From the NCBI GenBank assembly GCA_948144175.1, contig CANXME010002087.1, positions 124,001-188,000 of the forward strand: a stretch of DNA of 64,000 nucleotides. Reading direction: 5' to 3'. Within the stretch, counting starts at the first letter, position 1, and each line of letters starts with the position of its first letter. This document shows, piece after piece, positions 34,132 through 44,990 of the stretch. Made by a program: the position numbers and the translations under genes. The notes beneath the pieces were generated by a model, which was not told where the DNA came from, did no database searches, and saw only the letters and a list, made by a program, of their open reading frames with translations. The stretch comes from Closterium sp. NIES-65. Taxonomy: Eukaryota > Streptophyta > Zygnematophyceae > Desmidiales > Closteriaceae.

Positions 34132-34668
34132 ATGGCAACTGTCTGCATGGTGAACGGCAGCCAGCCCGCCAGCAATGACAGACGACCAAACCCTGATTCT
34201 AGGAGGCTTCGAACGACCAAGAAAGGCTTCAGTGCCTTCTTCGCTGCCATGAAATTCGGCAGATTCGAAGAAAATAACAAGCTACCGCAGGAAAGGTCAT
34301 TCCGTGGACCACTCGGGTTTTCTCCCCTCCGTCCAGCGGCTGCGAGTGCTGCCAAGGAGACTGCTGTTCGAGTTGCCTCCTCTGACCAGCCACAGAAGCA
34401 ACGAGGGCAAACGACGCAGCGCAAGCTGCAGAAAAAAGCCCAACAAATGCTTTCGCTGGCTGCACTTTCATGCATGCCTACGAAGATTCCGAAGCCTGTG
34501 GGCTCAAAGGCTGTTCTGAAGGCACCTGAAGCGAGACCTACACGCAGCAACATGCCAGCTAGAAGGGTCGAGAAGGAAACGTCTAAGTTGGAACAAATCC
34601 GGCTGCGGTTTGAAGTATCAAGACTGTCCAAGGCGAAGGTTGTGCCTGCTGCTGCTGTTGCAGCATGA
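34132..34668 (+). CDS. Small basic protein, 178 aa, unknown family
   Basis: A single exon from ATG 34132 (ACGATGG context) to TGA. The frame is open 15 codons further upstream, but with no earlier ATG. The N-terminal 30 residues are Arg/Asn/Pro-rich. The middle has KKGFSAFFAAMKFGRF, and the C-terminal half is Lys/Arg/Gln-rich with PTKIPKPVGS and a charged amphipathic stretch (VEKETSKLEQIRLRFEVSR) that could form a coiled coil. There is no membrane segment. A truncated copy with intact frame lies at 17478-17795. The C-terminal 100 codons and the 3' UTR are conserved between copies, while the N-terminal half is not found there. This supports a real coding sequence and marks the C-terminal half as the constrained part. 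I do not recognise the function. Confidence 0.65.
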   Translation: MATVCMVNGSQPASNDRRPNPDSRRLRTTKKGFSAFFAAMKFGRFEENNKLPQERSFRGPLGFSPLRPAAASAAKETAVRVASSDQPQKQRGQTTQRKLQKKAQQMLSLAALSCMPTKIPKPVGSKAVLKAPEARPTRSNMPARRVEKETSKLEQIRLRFEVSRLSKAKVVPAAAVAA

Positions 34669-35530
34669 GTTAGGAGCAAACGAAAGAATATTTGCGGAAG
34701 TGCAAAGCACAGCAAAAATTCTCTGTGTTGTTAGTTAAAGATTAGAGTAGCGTCTGTAAATAGGTCTGTTCATTTTTATATTAAATTATTGTAACACATG
34801 CGTTATTTTAAATCTTGTTCATCAAATGGCCTTCTTCAGAAGCCTGTATTACTGCCTCATGAAGGACTCTACTCTAGTTTGTTGTCCATTTCTGAGCATC
34901 TCAATTCAAACCCTTTTTCCATCTCTTCAGCCTCACCCAATAGTGTCCCACCTTGATTTCTGCTGCTTCTCTTCTCTGATTCGCTCCAATCCCACCCCCT
35001 CCTCGTGTTTTCTTCCCTGTTTCCCTTTTGTTTCTTTCTTGTGTACTTCTCAATCTGCCTTTTCTCCCTAGTTCCTTCCCCTTGCTTCATTCTCACTTCC
35101 TTCTACATCCTTGTTTTCACTTCATTCACTTTCTACTTTTTCTCCTCCTCCGCTCCCCTCTCTCCAATCCCGCCCTCTACCACTCACCCCCTATTCCAGA
35201 AGTCAGAACCCCAATCGTCTGCTACTTGTGTCTCGTACTCCTGTTTCTTGCCCCTGTCATCATCCTTGTCTTTCAATAACTCGTTATTCACCCCCCTTGC
35301 ATCCAATCGTCTCTCATTCACTTTGCCACACACCGGTGCGCCTCTTTCCTTCCTCACCGCCCTTGGCCTCACTCTCTCTTCCCGTACTCACTTTTTTTCC
35401 TTACTCTTGTAAGCCTCGTTTGTTGTCTGCTCGCCCTCCCTTCCTGTGAATATTTGTTTGCACTATCCTCTCTCTTCCATCATACCCAGAATTTCCATGT
35501 CACTCTCTCATCGAATGGCAGGCATCAGAT
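34669..35530. other. 3' UTR, then pyrimidine-rich sequence
   Basis: The first 200 bp are the 3' flank of the 178-aa gene, shared with 17796-18030 and including a TGTAAATAGG motif. From about 34840 the plus strand is strongly C/T-rich, like intron sequence, and no exon could be identified. Confidence 0.5.
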
Positions 35531-36305
35531 GGCATCAACTTTTATCAACTGGTATCAGATAGCATCACATGAGATCAGGTGGCATCAGATAGCATCACAT
35601 GAGATCAGGTGGTATCAGATCGCATCACATGAGATCAGGTGGCATGAGATAGCATCACATGAGATCAGGTGGTATCAATTAGCATCACATGAGATCAGGT
35701 GGTATCAAATAGCATCACATGAGATCAGGTGGCATGAGATAGCATCACATGAGATCAGGTGGTATCAGATAGCATCACATGAGATCAGGTGGTATCAGAG
35801 AGCATCACATGAGATCAGATGGTATCAGATAGCATCACATGAGATCAGGTGGTATCAGATAGCATCACATGAGATCAGGTGGCATGAGATAGCATCACAT
35901 GAGATCAGGTGGTATCAGATAGCATCACATGAGATCAGGTGGTATCAGATCGCATCACATGAGATCAGGTGGTATCAGATAGCATCACATGAGATCGGGT
36001 GGTACCAAATAGCAACACATGAGATCAGGTGGTATCAGATAGCATCACATGAGATCAGGTGGTATCAGATAGCATCACATGAGATCAGGTGGCATGAGAT
36101 AGCATCACATGAGATCAGGTGGTATCAGATAGCATCACATGAGATCAGGTGGTATCAGATAGCATCACATGAGATCAGGTGGTATCAGATCGCATCACAT
36201 GAGATCAGGTGGTATCAGATAGCATCACATGAGATCAGGTGGTACCAAATAGCAACAAATGAGATCAGGTGGTATCAGACAGCATCACATGAGATCAGGT
36301 GGTAT
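35531..36305. repeat. 30-bp minisatellite, about 26 copies
   Basis: The unit ggtatcagatagcatcacat plus gagatcaggt is repeated almost perfectly, with variants ggcatgag and ggtaccaa. It gives a 284-codon frame of IRWYQIASHE repeats, which I treat as a by-product of the 30-bp period. Confidence 0.95.
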
Positions 36306-36452
36306 TAGATAGCATTAACTGGCAACTCATGCCATCAGGTAGCATTAACTGGCATGGCAACACATGCCATCAGGTAGCATTAACTGGCATGGCAACACAT
36401 GCCATCAGGTAGCATTAACTGGCATGGCAACACATGCCATCAGATAGTATAA
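36306..36452. repeat. 35-bp minisatellite, four copies
   Basis: The unit ggtagcattaactggcatgg plus caacacatgccatca directly follows the 30-bp array. Each copy has the dyad GGCATG...CATGCC. Confidence 0.9.
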
Positions 36453-38076
36453 ACTGGCATCACATGCTATCAACTCACCTGTTCCTATCCTTTGTCGCCC
36501 TTCTTTACATGTGCCACTCATGTTGTGCTGTGCTCTCCCTTCCTGTCTCATTCCTCTCTGCTTTCTCCCTCCCTGTTAGCTCTCTCAAGTGTTCCTACTC
36601 TCAAACCCACCCCCCCCCCCCCCCTCTCTCCTCACCCCCTCCCCTCCACCAGCAAGCTTTGTTGTCTCGCAACGGCTCCCTTTTAATACAGTCCTTTTCC
36701 TTTTTGCCAATCTGAGTGGCGTCAATGTTTCTGACTTCTGTGAACCTTCACTGTTTGAACGTCCACTGCTCCAGCTGGAATAGTCTGGCGTGCACAGGCA
36801 GCGTCAGATGGCATCGGATGGTAAAAATGGCATTTCCCTTTCCTCTTTCACCACTTGCCCTTCTGTGGCTCTCATGTTCAAACCCCGCTTTCTTTCTGCT
36901 TGCTATCTCCTCAAACCTCCCTCTCCCACCCATTCCTGCGCTTGCATATTTTCTTCCGCTCATGCCATCTCAGTGCTTCCTGTTCAATTCACTACTGCCA
37001 TTCCACTCCTTGTTTTCCGCCCTTAGAGCCTTCCGTCCACACTTCGACACCCCCCTCTCCCCACACTCGTTTTCCCTCATCTCTCAACCTCAGTCACTTG
37101 ATAGTGTAGAGAAGTTTTCATTCTTACAGATTTATACCTTCTTGTGTTGCTCTCTGTCTGCCCACTCTCCTGTGCCCTATCTTTCCACTCTCCTTTCTCC
37201 TGTCCTTCCCAAGGCAAGCAGGTTACCATAACACATACACATGTAGGTATATCACCATCGTAGCATATGATTCCTTGAAACCCTCGTCCATCCTCGGCCT
37301 TTCAGCTTGTCTAGGTGCCCCTTCCTTGCTTCGTCTCTCCATTGCTGCATGCTGTTATTTCCTCCAACTTGTTACATTTATACTTCACCATATTTGCACA
37401 TTCCTCTCGTCGTCATAATCCAAGCGTCCGCATCTTGGTGTTTGTGTAGATGCAGGAGCATTACCAATGAGCCAGCCGCATCATCCCAGGTGTATTTGCT
37501 GAAGGCTACGACCCAAGCACCGCTGTTGGATCACAGCCAGACGCACCAATGCTGGATTGGTAATCAGCCAGAAGCAGTCATTCCTCTCTGAGGAAAATTG
37601 AAGCGCATATGAAACTACTTCCGGCATCTGTGGAATTGCAGCCCTTGTAGTGTCAAATGATATGGTTGATACGGTGCTGATATGGTGGGATGGGAGGGGC
37701 TAAGAATAATAAAACTGAGGACAGCAACATGCAAGCAAGCCAGGATCAGATTGCGGTGTGATGGCTTGCATGTATTTGTGGAAATATCCCTGCATTGTCT
37801 TGGTGAAGACGTATCTTTCGTCGGCCGTACAAGAATCATGGTGGAATTGCACAACATAGTGGTCAATGGATATGTATAATGATAACGTGTCTAGGGTCTA
37901 TTCCGCTTGAATGCATACCGCCTTGGAAGTAACGAGCTTATTCGTAACGGGGAAGATTTGAAATGCTGATCTTGGTGTCAGTTGATAGGAGCTGGGTCAG
38001 CCGAGTCGTCAGTCATTTGTCACACGTCCTAGCCGAGTCATCCCAGGCCATACTCCGTCTTCCTTACCTCCGCACA
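36453..38076. other. Mostly non-coding; one possible exon
   Basis: 36480-37480 is C/T-rich and intron-like. At 37490-37563, after the acceptor tcatcccag, a short frame reads VFAEGYDPSTAVGSQPDAP and ends MLDW then TAA. It looks like a protein C-terminus, but no upstream exon is identified. 37600-38076 shows nothing convincing. Confidence that the exon is real is about 0.25. Confidence 0.3.
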
Positions 38077-38155
38077 ATGTCATCCCTTGGGATTGCCGCC
38101 GCCATGGCCGTCGCTTCCGCTACTCCTCCTCTCTCCGCTAGCGCCGCCTTGACTT
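38077..38155 (+). CDS. Possible alternative first exon upstream of c6A
   Basis: ATG 38077 opens MSSLGIAAAMAVASATPPLS and then Ala/Ser-rich sequence, ending at the donor T|GTAAGC in phase 1. This is the same phase as exon 1 of cytochrome c6A (ends 39054), and joining to c6A exon 2 would keep the frame and give an Ala-rich targeting peptide. It could be an alternative promoter exon, a decayed exon duplicate, or chance. Confidence 0.3.
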
Positions 38156-38732
38156 GTAAGCATGGGTCTCTGTTATGTAAAAAAGGCGGCTCGATTCTCG
38201 CTTCTACAGTCGGTATGCTTTTGACTCGTGGACTCAAATCGACTCGCGCCGTGCCAGTCGAGGTGACTTTGAGTCGACTCAAAAGTAACCAGTCCGGTCG
38301 AGTTTCTCCGCATTACCTAAATCTCGAGTAGGCGGTTTTGAAATCTCTCAGAAAGCGTTCGCATTACCTAGACCTCGAGTAATGCGCCGAGGAGGTTCCG
38401 AAACGTTTGCTGCAAAACTACTACTTTCAAGCTACCAATGGCTGAAACTATCATGCTGCATAATCCGCGATCGTCGCGATTGTAGCTGTCGAGGTAACAC
38501 ACAACAAGAGAATCGCATAACGCGATCAGTCAGCATTGCGTAACCCGACCAGTCAGCAATGCGTAATGCGATCAGTCGTAACGCGGTCACCATCGGGTAA
38601 CGCGACAAGTCCCAGCGGAGAAGGTCTGAAGTGAGAACTGCTTAAACCATATCTCCCGCCCTCCCATCGCGTCTCCTGATATTAAATTATTCTCCTCTTC
38701 CTTTCCCTCTCCCGTTTCATTTTGCTAGACAC

Positions 38733-41700
38733 ATGTTTCGCTGTCTGTCTTCCCATCGCCCCCCACCGTTCCACCACCCCTATCGCCCCCACCCTCCCCA
38801 TCCTGCAGCCAAATCCTCGCTTCCCTCGCAGCGGCGCATCGCAGCGCCACGCCAGCGCGCCTCCCTCGCATCTCCGTCAGCCACGTCATCACCACAGTCA
38901 CCACCACCACAATCACCATCACCATCGATATCATCATCCCATCACCAGCAGCAACAGCAGCAGGCATCACGGGAGCACCGCACAGGAGCACAGAATGGGC
39001 ACGCAGGGACCATGGCTGCATGTGCTGCTGCAGTGCTCTCCGCCACTCTGCTCTGTACGTATCTGCCCTCCCATAAGTTGTGTCGTGACACACATAGTCC
39101 ATCCGGGGAATCTTCCCAGAGGAATCTTCCCAGAGGAATCTTCCCAGAGGAATCTTCCCAGAGGAATCTTCCCAGAGGAATCTTCCCAGAAGAATCTTCC
39201 CAGAGGAATCTTTCCAGATGAATCTTCCCAGAAGAATATTCCTAGATGAATCTTCCCAGAGGAATCTTCCCAGATGAATCTTCCCAGAGGAATCTTCCCA
39301 GATGAATCTTCCCAGAGGACTCTTCCCAGAGGGACCTTCCCAACATAGTAAGGGCAGTACACCTCTTGTGCGCTCTTTCGCTTCTTGCTATTGCGCGAGA
39401 TTCTCAACGATCTTTCTGTAATCACCCATCCGTGCGTCTACTCCTTTTGTTCTGCTCGTTTGTTACATCCATCCCCATCCCCCCACACACTCTTCTTCCC
39501 CCCCCCCCTCCCTCTCTACCCACCCCACTGCCTCTACGCTACTTCCTATACCATTTCTGAAACTCTGAAACCTTTACTCCTCAGTTTTTTGCTCTCTCTC
39601 ACTATTCCTGCACTTGCCCTCACCAGTAGGGCGGCATCCACCTCTTGAACAGGACTTCTCCTGTTCATCCCTTCCTTTCTCTCCGTCCGATGTAACCATT
39701 ATCGTAACCCCTTTCATTTCACCTGCAGGGCAGCAATCCGCTCTAGCTCAGGACTTCTCCCACTCTTCCCTTCCCCCCCTTCTTTTACCTCCTCCTGTGA
39801 CCTCTATCCTACCTCCCTTCCTTACCTCCTTCCCCTGTGTCACCGAATAGATTGTTAGTTGCAATATATTCAGTTACTCACTAGTGTAGGTGTAGTTGGG
39901 TTATTCGAAGCACTGTAGAAGGAGAGTTCGGTGCGTGGGCAGTGACGCAAAGTGGTGACCGAGGGACTTGCGAGGCGCAGGGTGGGACAAATTCAAGGGC
40001 GAGCCCTGGGCAATCCGAAGGGCCAATCCTGAAGCCTAGCGGGCGGAGCCCAATGTGAGTTACGGGAAACTGCGCGGCACGGGGTAGAGATTCAAATAGG
40101 CTAGGAACTCACTGCTCAGTTCGTTCTCTCGTTTGTTTGCCTCGTATAGTGGATCCAAACTACCGTTTCAAGCTAGCTCCAGCTAGGTAGCTAAAGCCAC
40201 TGTGGGCAGCCATCGTGTGGGAGCGGAAATCTCTCATGGTAGTGGCTGAGGCAGAGCAGGTAAGGTAGCACAGGAACAGAGCTCAGAAGAAGAAGGGAGC
40301 GAGGGTGAGTCCAGGAAGGAGCAGGCAAGCCGCGGGATGCAACAGAGGATGATTCTCCGACACCTGTAACTTCTATCCTACCCCCCTTCCTTTACCTCCT
40401 TCCCCTGTAATCTCTACCCTGCCACGTTCTATATGCCTGCAGGGCAGCAGCCCGCTCTAGCGCAGGACGTCTCCATATCATCACCAGCAGCAGCAGTGTT
40501 TGAGCGCACGTGTGCCGGCTGCCATGCTGGGGGAGGGAACCTGCTTAAACCGGTACGTTGTTACAACACACACGCCAGCAGCCTAGGCCTCGATCCCTAC
40601 TTATCGTCCCCATTGTCACCAGCAGCAGTGTTTGAGCGCACATGCGCCGGCTGCCACGCTGGGGGAGGAAAACTGCTCAAGCCGGTACGTTGTTGACACA
40701 AACGCCTAGCAACGGAGGACTCGATCCCTCCCCATCTCCCCCATCGCCGCCAACAGCAGCAGTTTATGAGCGCATATGTGCCGGCTGCCATGCAAGGGGG
40801 GTTGGAAACCTGCGCAAACCGGTACGTTACTAGCAAAGGCCTCTTAGCAGCCCATGAGTCCCCCTCCTCCAGCTTCACCAGCAGCTGTCTTTGAGCACAC
40901 TCCAATCACCCAGCTGCTACGGCACATGTGCTGCTATGCTATGGCACGAGTGTGCTGCTATGCTATGGCACGAGTGTGCTGCTATGCTATGGCACGAGTG
41001 TGCTGCTATGCTATTGCACGAGTGTGCTGCTATGCTATGGCACGAGTGTGCTGCTATGCTATGGCACGAGTGTGCTGCTATGCTATGGCACGAGTGTGCT
41101 GCTATGCTATTGCACGAGTGTGCTGCTATGCTATTGCACGAGTGTGCTGCTATGCTATGGCACGAGTGTGCTGCTATGCTATGGCACGAGTGTGCTGCTA
41201 TGGCCGCTGGCAACCTGTCCACATTTGAGGTGCCTCAAGAGCAGCAGTCACAGCACATGTGCTGCTATGGCAGCAGGTGGTTGGGTGTGCTCAAAGGCTT
41301 CACCAGCAGCCGCCAGCAGGTAGCGAGCACCAATCACCCAGCTGTCACAGCACATGTGCTGCTATGGCAGCTGGCAGCCTCTCCTCTCAGCAATTCCTTA
41401 TGCTTTTCCCATCGACTGAATTCCGAGAGTTTGTGTGCTCTTGGAGTTGGTCCATCAATTCTCATTTGAGTTGTTGTTCGCCCCTCAGAGCTACTCCTGT
41501 TTTTTTGAAAAATCTCAATACCCAGCTCAATTGTCATACGAGTTGTTGTTCATTGTTAAGGGCTACTCCTGAGAGCAGGCTGGCTGCTGTTGGCTGCTAT
41601 GACAGCCTTTCCAGTTCACCACATTCTTGAATGGAGTTGTCTCCTTCTCGTCACAGTTTCACCACACACCCCCTTGGTTGTGTTTTTCACGCATCTTCTC

Positions 41701-43388
41701 CCGTCTCCTCCCTCTTTGTCCGTTTCTTCCTTCCTGCAGGGTGCGGGCCTCTCACTCGCTGATCTCCAAAGGTGAATGCAGTACATCTTCCCTTCCGCAT
41801 CAACTTCCTCTCTCGCTCTCTCTCGCTCTTTCCATTCCGCACTCTTTTATACCCTCGTCATCTTGCATGACACCCATTCGTTTTGAGACGTCTCAAAACA
41901 ACCCTGTTTACACGTGGTTTATACCCTCACCATCTTGCATGCCACCCGCGTGCATTGAGGTGGTTTTTGAGGCGCCTCAAAAGCCACCTCAACCCTCGCT
42001 CTTTCCATTCCACACTCTTTTATACCCTCGCCATCTTGCATGACACCCATTCAGGCAGTACCTTTTCCTGGCCAATGTGAGAAATTTTACAATTGTCTCG
42101 GAATATACATTACTATCCTCCGTCCTCACTCGAGACCCATCGCCTTTCTCTCTCGCATTTTGGAGAGCCTTAGATAAGCCTCACGGTTCGCTTCACTTCA
42201 CCCATCCCCACTCGTCATTCCCCATGCTCGCTCCAGGAACGGGCTCACCTCAGCAGACGACATTGCCAGGGTCACTGCATTCGGCATCGGTCGCATGCCT
42301 GTACGTATTAGAGCATTCTGGACTCTACTAGAATGCCAATATGTATCAGAGCATGTGGGACTCTAGTACCATGTGTAAAATATCTCTTCGCATGTATCCC
42401 ACTGAACTCCAGTCAGTCTGTATGTACCCAGAATATGGTATCAGATATCTCGTTTTGACTTTTGAGATGTCTCAAAACTGCATGTATCCCACATGCACTC
42501 CAGCCATTCTGTACCCTGAAAATGTATCGAGGGCTTAGCTCGACCAATGCTTATCGGTCTTTTCAGTCTTTAGCTTTCGAGACTAAAGAAGCTTGACAAA
42601 ACGATTGAGTTCTCCCCTCAATGTCTAGAAACTTTATAGAATCCCCGAACGTCTATGAAACCATCCCATCCCATCCCATTTTTCCTTTCCCCCTTCCCCT
42701 TCCCCTCTCCTTTCCCCCGTTCCCCTTGCTTCAGCTATATGCCAAGGCCAGTGTAAGCACCTCGCTCCCCCACCACTGCTAGTCCACCATTCAACCTCAT
42801 GCCCCCTCTCTCATCCCACTCCCCTTTCCCCCTTTCTCCCTGCTCCCCCCATCCCCCCACACACTTACAGGTGCCCTGCCAGGGGCCAGGGCTACGTTGG
42901 CTACATGGGGGCAATGCAAAGGCTTTGAGGCTACACTTTCACTGCTCCCCTCTGCCCCGCACCCTCCTCTCCCCTCTCCCCTCCCCCCTTCTCTCTTTTC
43001 CCACTCTCTCCTCCTAGGGCTACTGGGAGGAATGCGGCAGTGCACGGTTGCCTTTCTTCCCCCCCACTTTCCCCCCACCCCCTGCCCCCACCCCTCCAAC
43101 CCTCCCTCCCCCGGCCCTATCTCCCTCCCAGGGCTACGGGGAGGACTGCAAGCCATGCTGGCAGTGAATATGTGCCTCTGGGGCAAGGCTATCTCTTTCC
43201 TCCCTCTCTCCCCCACCCTCTCCCTTCCCTGTCGTGTCTTTCCCCTCTTTCTCCTCCCATCCCAGGGCTATGGGGAGGACTGCAAACCAAGGGGCCAGTG
43301 CACGTTCGGCCCGCGTCTGAGTGCTGACGTCATCCGCCAGCTGGCAGAGTACACCCTGTCACAGGCAGAGGCAGGATGGCCACGCTGA
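38733..43388 (+). CDS. Cytochrome c6A, thylakoid lumen, five exons
   Basis: Exons are 38733-39054, 40443-40552, 41740-41771, 42237-42300 and 43266-43388. All introns are GT-AG and the phases give 216 codons plus TGA. Residues 1-107 are a Ser/Pro/Arg-rich plastid transit peptide with a poly-Gln run, then a hydrophobic segment (MAACAAAVLSATLL) ending at ALAQD (112-116), a typical lumenal cleavage site. Haem attachment is CAGCH (131-135), with Met175 in GRMPG as the likely axial ligand. Residues 177-194 (GYGEDCKPRGQCTFGPRL) carry the two cysteines of the loop insertion that separates c6A from ordinary c6. The protein ends AEYTLSQAEAGWPR, as in plant c6A. In plants c6A is a low-potential lumenal haem protein whose partner is debated. 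Introns 1, 2 and 4 contain tandem repeats and duplicate exons, described separately. The ATG at 38733 gives the only in-frame transit peptide; an internal ATG at 39012 would leave only the lumenal signal. Confidence 0.92.
39106..39345. repeat. 14-bp minisatellite in c6A intron 1
   Basis: About 17 copies of ggaatcttcccaga, with tgaatcttcccaga variants toward the 3' side. It starts about 50 bp after the exon 1 donor. Confidence 0.92.
39625..39770 (+). pseudogene. Decayed copies of the start of c6A exon 2
   Basis: At 39722-39760, ctgcag is followed by GGCAGCAATCCGCTCTAGCT, matching the start of exon 2 (QQPALAQD) as QQSALAQD. A more decayed copy lies near 39625-39660. Neither continues into a haem motif. 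They sit in intron 1 with copies of the flanking pyrimidine-rich intron sequence. Confidence 0.7.
40598..40684 (+). pseudogene. Second copy of the c6A haem exon
   Basis: Encodes AAVFERTCAGCHAGGGKLLKP and ends at the same CCG|GTACG donor as exon 2. An acceptor-like caccagcag at 40625 would join it to exon 1 in frame, but without the ALAQD cleavage site. It is in frame with exon 2 through the 45-bp spacer, so the two haem motifs share one open frame (40443-40684). It may be an alternative exon or a relic. Confidence 0.7.
40735..40821 (+). pseudogene. Third copy of the c6A haem exon
   Basis: Encodes AAVYERICAGCHARGVGNLRKP, with CxxCH intact but the following Gly-rich segment altered, and ends at CCG|GTACG. 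The donors of the three copies are spaced 132 and 137 bp apart. A fourth trace (AAVFEHT) lies near 40875. Confidence 0.7.
40925..41205. repeat. 24-bp minisatellite in c6A intron 2
   Basis: About 12 copies of gtgctgctatgctatggcac plus gagt. Being a multiple of 3, it keeps three plus frames and one minus frame open across the array; none is a gene. Confidence 0.93.
43018..43160 (+). pseudogene. Decoy copies of the last c6A exon
   Basis: At 43132, cccag is followed by GGCTACGGGGAGGACTGCAA, the start of the loop-insertion exon, but it reads GYGEDCKPCWQ and then TGA. At 43018, cctag is followed by GYWEEC and then diverges. A third trace lies near 42890. Their spacing of about 115-135 bp from each other and from the real exon (43266) indicates tandem duplication. 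Using the 43132 acceptor would truncate the protein. Confidence 0.75.
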
Positions 43389-44142
43389 GTCTGTTTCTTG
43401 AAGTTTTACCGTGTAGTACCAGAGAGAAACGAATAAAACGCTCTTAACTTGGAGCTTGGACTGGCATGGCAGGCAGAATTGTATTTATACATCAATATGC
43501 ACTAGAACGTAGCAATGCCACAATTAAATTTTGTTCTCGATATCATTCTCGCTTTCTAATCTTGTCACATGCAATGACTGGCACTAAAACCGCTCCTGCC
43601 CTGGCACATCCAGCAGCGGTCATTGGCATTGCCCTGAGTTACCATGACTCGTATTTATTTATGGCTTCACTGCACCCAATCAATGTCCCCTTGATTGATA
43701 GGGCCTGAGCGCCAGCCATTGCCATCAAACTCCAAAGACTACCGTACAACAAATAGCTGCTTGAGTCTTGACCCTTGACACCTCCACTACACTACCACCT
43801 TAAACCTTATCTCATTTCTTTGCCCTCCAAACCAATTCTTTCCGCCAGCCTTCTCTTCGCGTCGCTCGCCCTCTTTCCTTCCGCTCGTCGCTCCTGCATG
43901 CTTTTCCCAAGCTGAGCGTGGGCTCTCACGATCAGCTTCTGTGATCTTAACGAGGGACTTCAACAACATCACATCACATCACATCAGACCTTCCGTTCGC
44001 CCTAGGACCGTTCCCGAGAGTTTCGTGAGTGTACCGAACTGAAGCAGCAAGTACTGGCGCAAGATCCGGCTCGAACCAACTGGCGAACCAATCCTGAGCC
44101 CGAAAACTTGGATGTATTTTTATATTGATGGACACGAGAGGA
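43389..44142. other. Intergenic between convergent genes
   Basis: 3' regions of cytochrome c6A (plus) and the YCII gene (minus). Only short frames without motifs are seen. A small acatc repeat lies near 43968. Confidence 0.5.
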
Positions 44143-44643
44143 TCAACAAACGCTTCGGAGGGGTTCCGCCATTGTCCCCACCACAGGGGTCCATGGTTCC
44201 ACTGAATGTCGCACGACCAAGCCTTCGGTAACGTACGGATCCGCCTCGATTAGATCGCGAACCACCTCTTCGCGATTGTTCGCACGGACGATCAGCAATG
44301 CGCCTGTGGGAGGGTTACCAGTCGCAGCACCTGCGACCATTTTCCCCTCCGCGGCCAGCGACCGGCACAGCTGCACATGCTCCTCGCGAAATTTCTCGCG
44401 ACGGGTAACAATGTCCGGCACGTATTCGTAGATTACCGCGAACAGCTGCTTCGGATCAGCCCCTTTCCCGGATAAATCTGCGGATGAGCTGCTGCTGCTG
44501 GAAGCACATCTTGTTGTGAGTGCGACGCGCCTCGGCGAGGAGAGGAGCGCAAGCGAGCGACGGAATGGCAACGGTCGGCCGTGGTGGAGGGAGAAGCGGC
44601 AAGCAATGGCGGTGGTGGCTTGGGAGGTGATAAACGCCGCCAT
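44143..44643 (-). CDS. Plastid-targeted YCII-domain protein, 166 aa
   Basis: A single exon from ATG 44643 to TGA. Residues 1-60 are rich in Ser, Arg and Ala with almost no acidic residues, as in a plastid (or mitochondrial) transit peptide. Residues 67-155 match the YCII-related (ferredoxin-like, YciI) fold: FAVIYEYVPDIVTRREKFR, then LCRSLAAEGKMVAGAA, GALLIVRANNREEV, and the ADPYVTEGLV segment before a conserved HSVEPWTPVVGT ending. YciI relatives are small enzymes or stress-linked proteins of mostly unknown substrate, so only the fold can be assigned. It lies between two haem-pathway genes, but there is no evidence that it works with them. Its 5' end faces the 3' end of CcmE. Confidence 0.8.
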   Translation of the reverse strand: MAAFITSQATTAIACRFSLHHGRPLPFRRSLALLSSPRRVALTTRCASSSSSSSADLSGKGADPKQLFAVIYEYVPDIVTRREKFREEHVQLCRSLAAEGKMVAGAATGNPPTGALLIVRANNREEVVRDLIEADPYVTEGLVVRHSVEPWTPVVGTMAEPLRSVC

Positions 44644-44990
44644 GGCTGCACTATATCTGCGCTAGATTCTGCTGGAAGCAATAGCGGTCTAGACTGCACT
44701 AGATCGTGGGAGCATACGACTGGAAGACAATCCGCAGAGCTTGGAAACAGGGCGCTTTGCCATTTCCTCTTGGAATTTGGATCTGTTCACACCAAAGTGG
44801 AGTTCAGTTCAGGCTGGATGGATTTGAACGCGACACACGCGTACGCGATTGCCGCATCGCCCGTTGTACATGGCTATCGTTTCGCGATGTTATTGTGAAT
44901 TGTCATACACCTGCTTGTGTGCCCCCAATCCAGAGAATGCCAAGTATTAGATTGAAACAAAATTTACAGTATAAGAAACATTTGATGTAA

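Noticed and set aside
35454..36308. 284-codon frame of IRWYQIASHE repeats
   Set aside because: Exact 30-bp minisatellite; the frame is open only because the period is a multiple of 3.
40854..41469. Cys-rich repeat frames (CYAMARVC)
   Set aside because: A 24-bp array inside c6A intron 2, with both strands open and unrelated flanks.
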